From Piscirickettsiaceae bacterium (lineage in GTDB: Bacteria; Pseudomonadota; Gammaproteobacteria; Methylococcales; Cycloclasticaceae): DNA of 9,639 nt. The stretch is from assembly GCA_002401365.1 (NCBI GenBank), contig NVSW01000082.1, positions 1-9,639 of the forward strand, given 5' to 3'. The notes beneath the pieces were generated by a model. It saw only the letters and a program-made list of their open reading frames with translations, did no database searches and was not told the origin of the DNA. How positions within the stretch are numbered: position 1 is the stretch's first letter; each line of letters opens with the position of its first letter. The position numbers and the translations under genes were made by a program. This document shows positions 5,295-9,639 of the stretch, piece after piece.

Positions 5295-8144
5295 TTATTT
5301 ATCTGTGATCAATATAACCCGTATAGCATCCAATTTGAATGATGCCCGTCCAATGTGAGATTCTAAATCTACCATTCGTGCTTTCTGCTGCGCAATTTCT
5401 GACTCACGAATATTTGGATTCACCGTCGCTAAAGCAACTAATCTTTCCAAACTTGCTGACTCATATTGCTGCATATCGCTAATACTTTGTTGCACTAAAG
5501 CCTCTTGGTGTTCAATAACCAGGCCCTCGGCTTTTTGGATCAATGTTTTAATCGTCTCTTGCCCGTGTTCAATAATATTTAAGGCAACGGCTTTTTTAAC
5601 ATAGCTGATTCTTGACGTGATATGCTCTGGTTTAAGAATATTCGTCATATCTAAACCGTTTGAGCCGACCACAATACGTTGTATGGTTTTTGGCAAATAG
5701 CGGTGCAATTGCAAGCGTTTAGGCGCTGGGCAATGGGTGGTAAACATTGCTTCTAACACCAACGTTCCCGCTGGTATCGGCGGCAAGGCAATAGTGCAAA
5801 AAGTGGCGTTACCAAACTCACTGTTAATAATTTGCTCCATCGCGCCGACCACTATCGGGTGTTCCCACGTTAAGAAGTGAAAATCTTCACGAGACAAGGC
5901 AACTTTACGGCTGAAGGTTGCTGTTAAACCATCTTCAGGTAGCCCTGGAAAGTTCTCGGCTTGCATATGGCCAGTAGGTTTTAAAACGATACTGTCTTCA
6001 CTATGGTATTGCTGTTCAATACCAAAACTTTCAAATACCTCTTCCATATAATGCGATAGTTCTAAATGGCTCGATGACATGCTAATTTCATCAACAATCG
6101 CTTGTGCTTCATCTTTTCTGCACGAGTTTAGCTCTAGCATTAGATCACGTCCTGCGTGCATATCTTCTATACTTTGTGCCATTAAGATGCTTGTTCTTTG
6201 GATGATTTTGTCAAATTCATCATCTGAACTATCATCCAATAATGCCTCTTTTAAATCCTCTTTAACCGCCGCATACACATGGTGCCCCGTTGAGCAAACG
6301 TGGTTAAAAGCATTGAGCCCTTTGTCGTACCAGTTCATTAAACGTTGTTGGGCGGAGCCGGTTATACAGGGGACGTGTATATGCACTGTGCCAGTTTGGC
6401 CGATTCTATCTAAACGGCCAATACGTTGTTCCAACAAGTCAGGATTTAATGGCAAGTCGAACAGTATTAGGTGATGGGCAAATTGAAAGTTACGGCCTTC
6501 ACTGCCAATCTCCGAACAGACCAATATTTGCGCACCGTCTTCAGTATCGGAAAAATAAGCTGCGGCTCTATCTCTTGCAATCAAGCTCATGTCTTCATGA
6601 AACACTGCCGCTGGAATGGTTGTTCTCATTTTTAAATAATCATGAAGTTCTTGTGCGGTTTGTTGTTGCGCACAAATTAACAATACCTTTTCAGATTTAT
6701 GCTGCTCAAACCACTCCATTAGCCATGTTAAACGTGGGTCTAATTCCAACCAGTCTTCGCCCAGTTGCATTTCTGGCAACAAAGCATTTACCATTGCCTG
6801 ATCGTAATCTAACTCAAATTCAGCCTCAATATCCATTGCTGGCAATAGATACGAATGCAATTCGCGTGATGAAAACACATCAATATTGTCGCGTGTATTG
6901 CGAAATAACACCCGCCCTGTACCGTGGCGATCTAATAACGCATCAATTATCGACTGCAACTCTAGCCCATCAGCTGAAACCATATCGTCGCCTAACAAAT
7001 CAACCAATGCTTGCCTAAGGTTTGCATTGCTCAACACCTGCTCGGTTGATGATGCGTCGAGCAATTGTTTAATTAAATCATTAATTTGTTGATACCCTGC
7101 TTGCTCTTCTTTAAATGTGGCTAAATCGTAATAACGATCGGGGTCAAGCAAACGAAGGCGGGCAAAATGGCTGGTAACGCCAAGTTGCTCAGGGGTAGCA
7201 GTTAAAAGCAATAAGCTGGGCACACGATTTGCTAACGCTTCGATACAGCGGTATTCCTTGCTGACATTGTCCTCATTCCAAAACAAATGATGTGCTTCAT
7301 CAACGATCATTAAGTCCCAGTTCGCAGCAACAGCCATTGCATGATAGTGGGTTTGTTCTGCTAAAAAAGACAGTTGGCACAGCACTAATTGTGCTGTTTC
7401 AAATGGGTTAATATCACCTTCCTCTCGAATGGCATCACAACGTTCATGATCTAAAATAGTAAACGACAAGTTGAAGCGACGCAGTAACTCAACTAACCAC
7501 TGATGAATCAACGCATCTGGCACCACAATCAGCACCCGTTCAATTGAACCCGTTAATAACTGTTGGTGCAAAATCAAACCCGCTTCAATCGTTTTACCCA
7601 AGCCTACCTCATCAGCTAGCAACACTCTAGCAGCTGTGCGTTCGGTAACTTTTTTGGCAATATAAAATTGATGTGGCAGCAGCTGAACCCGCGGCCCCGT
7701 CAGTCCATAGCTTGTGAACTGGTCGAGCTTGCGCTGAAAATCTAACGTTTTAAGACGCAAATCAAATAATTTAGTCTTATCAATCTGCCCAGTGAATAAA
7801 CGACTTTGTGGTTTATTAAATGCACCGACACTGTCTAGATCAACTTCATGAAGCACAACCTCTTCACCCTGCTCATTTTTACAAAGGTACATCACGCAAT
7901 GATTGTGCTCTTGCGTTTGATCAATGATGAAGGTATCACCTGCAATATTACGCACAGAATCAGCCACACTATAAACAACCCTACTTAACGGTGCATTATC
8001 CAACGCGTAAACACGTGTTTCCTCAACTGCGGGGAAGAAAAATGTAACATGCCGCCCTTCTATAGACTCCACCATCCCAAGACCTAGCTCGGTTTCTGAA
8101 TGACTAACCCAACGTTGCCCTGGGTGAAATTTTTGCTGACTCAT
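5295..8144 (-). CDS. rapA: RNA polymerase-associated ATPase RapA (HepA)
   Basis: This 949-aa SWI2/SNF2-type ATPase binds RNA polymerase and helps recycle it from stalled or post-termination complexes; E. coli RapA has 968 residues. The N-terminal Tudor-like region (about 1-110) has the typical PGQRWVSHSETELGLGMV opening. The first RecA-like lobe has LLADEVGLGKTIEAG (Walker A lysine K184), the DEAH box in MIVDEAHH (282-285) and LLLTATPEQLG (312-322). The second lobe ends with EQRIGRLDRIGQ (about 572-583), including the arginine-finger region. The long C-terminal part belongs to the RapA-specific domain. All motifs are intact. The start at 8144 matches the family N-terminus, with AGGA about ten bases upstream, a slightly long spacing. 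The exported hydrolase gene follows after 15 bases, and ppsR precedes it by 115 bases on the same strand. Confidence 0.98.
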   Translation of the reverse strand: MSQQKFHPGQRWVSHSETELGLGMVESIEGRHVTFFFPAVEETRVYALDNAPLSRVVYSVADSVRNIAGDTFIIDQTQEHNHCVMYLCKNEQGEEVVLHEVDLDSVGAFNKPQSRLFTGQIDKTKLFDLRLKTLDFQRKLDQFTSYGLTGPRVQLLPHQFYIAKKVTERTAARVLLADEVGLGKTIEAGLILHQQLLTGSIERVLIVVPDALIHQWLVELLRRFNLSFTILDHERCDAIREEGDINPFETAQLVLCQLSFLAEQTHYHAMAVAANWDLMIVDEAHHLFWNEDNVSKEYRCIEALANRVPSLLLLTATPEQLGVTSHFARLRLLDPDRYYDLATFKEEQAGYQQINDLIKQLLDASSTEQVLSNANLRQALVDLLGDDMVSADGLELQSIIDALLDRHGTGRVLFRNTRDNIDVFSSRELHSYLLPAMDIEAEFELDYDQAMVNALLPEMQLGEDWLELDPRLTWLMEWFEQHKSEKVLLICAQQQTAQELHDYLKMRTTIPAAVFHEDMSLIARDRAAAYFSDTEDGAQILVCSEIGSEGRNFQFAHHLILFDLPLNPDLLEQRIGRLDRIGQTGTVHIHVPCITGSAQQRLMNWYDKGLNAFNHVCSTGHHVYAAVKEDLKEALLDDSSDDEFDKIIQRTSILMAQSIEDMHAGRDLMLELNSCRKDEAQAIVDEISMSSSHLELSHYMEEVFESFGIEQQYHSEDSIVLKPTGHMQAENFPGLPEDGLTATFSRKVALSREDFHFLTWEHPIVVGAMEQIINSEFGNATFCTIALPPIPAGTLVLEAMFTTHCPAPKRLQLHRYLPKTIQRIVVGSNGLDMTNILKPEHITSRISYVKKAVALNIIEHGQETIKTLIQKAEGLVIEHQEALVQQSISDMQQYESASLERLVALATVNPNIRESEIAQQKARMVDLESHIGRASFKLDAIRVILITDK

Positions 8145-8166
8145 CGACTAACGATCCTACTGAACT

Positions 8167-8200
8167 GGGTGAAAGCCGGGGATGATAAAAGTTATCACCC
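8167..8200 (-). promoter_or_regulatory. Hairpin in the rapA leader with two alternative pairings
   Basis: TGATAA (8183-8188) and TTATCA (8192-8197) pair around three bases. GGG (8179-8181) with CCC (8198-8200) extends the stem past one bulged A. The same right arm, TCACCC (8195-8200), can instead pair with GGGTGA (8167-8172). The element ends 23 bases before the rapA start codon. No T-run follows on the minus strand, so I do not call it the ppsR terminator; it may affect rapA translation or be an operator. Confidence 0.35.
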
Positions 8201-8213
8201 GCTGCCGCAATGC

Positions 8214-8231
8214 TAATGTATAAATAATGTA
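8214..8231. repeat. Tandem TAATGTA repeat with 11-bp period
   Basis: TAATGTA occurs at 8214-8220 and 8225-8231, with starts 11 bases apart, in the AT-rich gap between ppsR and rapA. The bases are low in complexity, so chance is a fair explanation. The position suits an upstream regulatory site for rapA. Confidence 0.25.
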
Positions 8232-8259
8232 ATTAACGGTTTGACACATAAGCCATGAT

Positions 8260-9081
8260 TCAAAAATGTATTTCATCCAAATCTCGTGTTAAACGAATTT
8301 GCGCGGCAATCTCTTCAATTGAAATTGCTGTAACGTTTAAAAATGGAATATTTTCCATATGAAACAACTCCTCCACCTGCGAAACTTCACGCTGACATGT
8401 GCGTAAGGACGCGTAAGGGCTACCAGGTCGGCGCTCTTCTCTAATCCTACTCAATTGCTCTGCACTGATAGTTAATCCAAACAGTTTTCTTTTGTGTGGC
8501 TTTATCGCCCGTGGAAGGCTGCAATTATCTAAATCACTGTCCGTAATCGGAAAATTTGCCGTAAAGATGCCGTATTGAAGGGCAAGGAATAGTGAAGTTG
8601 GTGTCTTCCCTGTACGTGAAACACCCACTAAAATGACATCTGCCTGATCATAACGATCCATTTTGGCACCATCATCATATTCAAGCGCATAGTTAACCGC
8701 CCGAATGCGAGATTCATATGAACTCTTATCAATTAGGCCATGACTTTTTCCTACTTCATGGGATGATTCCTGACGCAGGTCACTCTCCATTCTAGAAATA
8801 TAATCATCAAATAAATCGTAGAAAATACAATCACTTTCAGCAACTATTTCACGTAAATTATCATTAGTGAACGTGCTAAAAACGATGGGGCGCCCTTCGT
8901 TTACGGTGTAGGAGTCATTGATTCTTTTCACCAATGTCTCAGCTCTCGCTTGGGTATCTACAAACGGCACCACATGTCGTTCTCGCTCAACCCCTTCAAA
9001 CTGAGTCATCAAACTATTGCCCAATGTTTCCGCTGTAATGGCCGTTCTATCTGATACGAAGAAGATTGTTCTATTTTTCAT
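8260..9081 (-). CDS. ppsR: PEP synthase regulatory protein (bifunctional kinase/pyrophosphorylase)
   Basis: The 273-aa product is a DUF299-family enzyme. In E. coli it switches PEP synthase off by ADP-dependent phosphorylation of a threonine next to the catalytic histidine, and on again by phosphate-dependent removal that yields pyrophosphate. Visible motifs are FFVSDRTAITAETLG (7-21), GKSHGLID (111-118), the P-loop GVSRTGKTPTSLFLA (153-167), KRKLFGLTI (197-205) and REERRPGSPYASLR (214-227). Length is normal. The divergent ppsA next door, its expected target, strongly supports the assignment. One detail departs from the form I know best: residue 12 is Arg (SDRTAIT), where E. coli and Pseudomonas have Gly (SDGT). 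The ATG at 9081 has no clear ribosome binding site; its leader is AT-rich. Confidence 0.96.
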   Translation of the reverse strand: MKNRTIFFVSDRTAITAETLGNSLMTQFEGVERERHVVPFVDTQARAETLVKRINDSYTVNEGRPIVFSTFTNDNLREIVAESDCIFYDLFDDYISRMESDLRQESSHEVGKSHGLIDKSSYESRIRAVNYALEYDDGAKMDRYDQADVILVGVSRTGKTPTSLFLALQYGIFTANFPITDSDLDNCSLPRAIKPHKRKLFGLTISAEQLSRIREERRPGSPYASLRTCQREVSQVEELFHMENIPFLNVTAISIEEIAAQIRLTRDLDEIHF

Positions 9082-9101
9082 TATATATAGATATGCTTTT
9101 T

Positions 9102-9110
9102 TGCTAAAAT
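9102..9110 (+). promoter_or_regulatory. Extended -10 promoter candidate for ppsA
   Basis: TGC followed by TAAAAT (9105-9110) forms an extended -10 element, 42 bases before the ppsA start codon. The bases at the usual -35 position are AT-rich without a recognisable hexamer. It lies in the 71-base gap between the divergent ppsR and ppsA genes. Confidence 0.4.
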
Positions 9111-9152
9111 GGTGAATTAATGCAATTTTAAACTAATTTAGAGGATATTAAG

Positions 9153-9639
9153 TTGAAAGAATACATCGTTTGGCTCGATTCAACAGGCATGGATGACGTA
9201 GAGCATGTGGGTGGTAAAAATGCATCTTTAGGTGAAATGATCAGTAATTTAGCGTCTGTTGGAGTGGATGTGCCCGGTGGTTTTGCAACCACTGCAACGG
9301 CCTTTAGAGACTTCCTTTCACAAAGTGGTATTGATGATCGCATCAATGCAAAGCTCGACGCGCTTGATGTTGATGATGTGAACGCATTAGCAGTCGTGGG
9401 CAAAGAAATTCGCCAATGGGTGATTGATACGCCTTTCCAAACCCAATTAACAACCGCTATCGAGGAAGCGTATGCAAAAATGCAAGCCGATGCGAAAAGT
9501 GAATTTTCTGTGGCTGTTCGTTCTTCAGCAACCGCTGAAGATTTACCTGACGCATCATTTGCAGGCCAACAAGAAACATTTTTAAATGTTGATGGCATCG
9601 ACTACGTCATGCATTCAATTAAAGAAGTGTTTGCTTCTT
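9153..9639 (+). CDS. ppsA: Phosphoenolpyruvate synthase PpsA, N-terminal part (3' end outside window)
   Basis: The first 162 codons of PEP synthase are present. The enzyme converts pyruvate, ATP and water to PEP, AMP and phosphate for gluconeogenesis in the cytoplasm. Signatures of the N-terminal ATP-binding domain are VGGKNASLGEM (19-29), VPGGFATTA (40-48), IRQWVIDTPF (86-95) and AVRSSATAEDLPDASFAGQQ (121-140). The phosphohistidine and PEP-binding domains lie beyond the window. The start is a TTG at 9153-9155: GAGGA at 9141-9145 sits seven bases before it, an in-frame TAA lies upstream at 9129, and the only other early candidate, ATG 9189, would cut into family sequence. It is divergent from ppsR, its expected regulator. 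The gene looks intact as far as visible. Confidence 0.96.
   Translation, partial: MKEYIVWLDSTGMDDVEHVGGKNASLGEMISNLASVGVDVPGGFATTATAFRDFLSQSGIDDRINAKLDALDVDDVNALAVVGKEIRQWVIDTPFQTQLTTAIEEAYAKMQADAKSEFSVAVRSSATAEDLPDASFAGQQETFLNVDGIDYVMHSIKEVFAS

Noticed and set aside
6079..7018. Two plus-strand open frames (131 and 189 codons) opposite rapA
   Set aside because: They lie antisense to well-supported RapA motifs, their translations show no domain pattern, and I saw no convincing start signals.
8241..8246. Perfect TTGACA on the plus strand, possible antisense promoter into ppsR
   Set aside because: No acceptable -10 element lies 15-19 bases downstream.
9128..9598. Minus-strand open frame of 156 codons
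   Set aside because: It is antisense to the clear N-terminal PpsA coding sequence; its Ser/Thr/Ala-rich composition is the reverse image of that gene.

Overview
The window looks like an ordinary chromosomal stretch from a moderately AT-rich, probably marine, gammaproteobacterium. The main reason is RapA, the RNA polymerase-associated ATPase, encoded together with PpsR (divergent from ppsA), YaaA and a YhiN-type flavoprotein. I cannot fix the genus. I see no insertion sequence, phage gene, CRISPR array, tRNA or rRNA, and no stretch whose composition obviously suggests recent transfer.

Layout. Bases 1-861 are the 3' end of katG (catalase-peroxidase), closed by a perfect 18-bp stem that works as an intrinsic terminator. 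Next comes a regulatory-looking gap (862-1049) with a 15-bp palindrome and two TTGACGT copies one helical turn apart. It leads into a well-supported 31-codon membrane-peptide gene (1050-1145). A BaiN/RdsA-type (YhiN) flavoprotein gene follows (1207-2391) and converges on two minus-strand genes: a 66-aa lipoprotein (2388-2588) and a 227-aa single-pass membrane protein (2712-3395). The latter is divergent from yaaA (3547-4323). Their shared intergenic region holds a good minus-strand promoter and a 19-bp dyad that overlaps it. yaaA converges on an exported metallo-beta-lactamase-fold hydrolase (4320-5279), which lies 15 bp downstream of rapA (5295-8144). ppsR (8260-9081) lies upstream of rapA on the same strand and is divergent from ppsA, which starts at a TTG codon (9153) and runs off the window.

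How the genes fit together. katG and yaaA both serve peroxide defence: KatG destroys H2O2, and YaaA limits free iron during peroxide stress. ppsR and ppsA are a regulator and target pair controlling PEP synthesis from pyruvate in gluconeogenesis. RapA recycles RNA polymerase. The exported hydrolase, the lipoprotein, the 227-aa protein and the 31-aa peptide are envelope proteins of unknown role.

I did not find a clearly new multi-gene system. The items most worth a second look are the 31-aa membrane peptide with its upstream repeats, the dyad between the 227-aa gene and yaaA, and two convergent pairs whose stop codons share the same TTAA.
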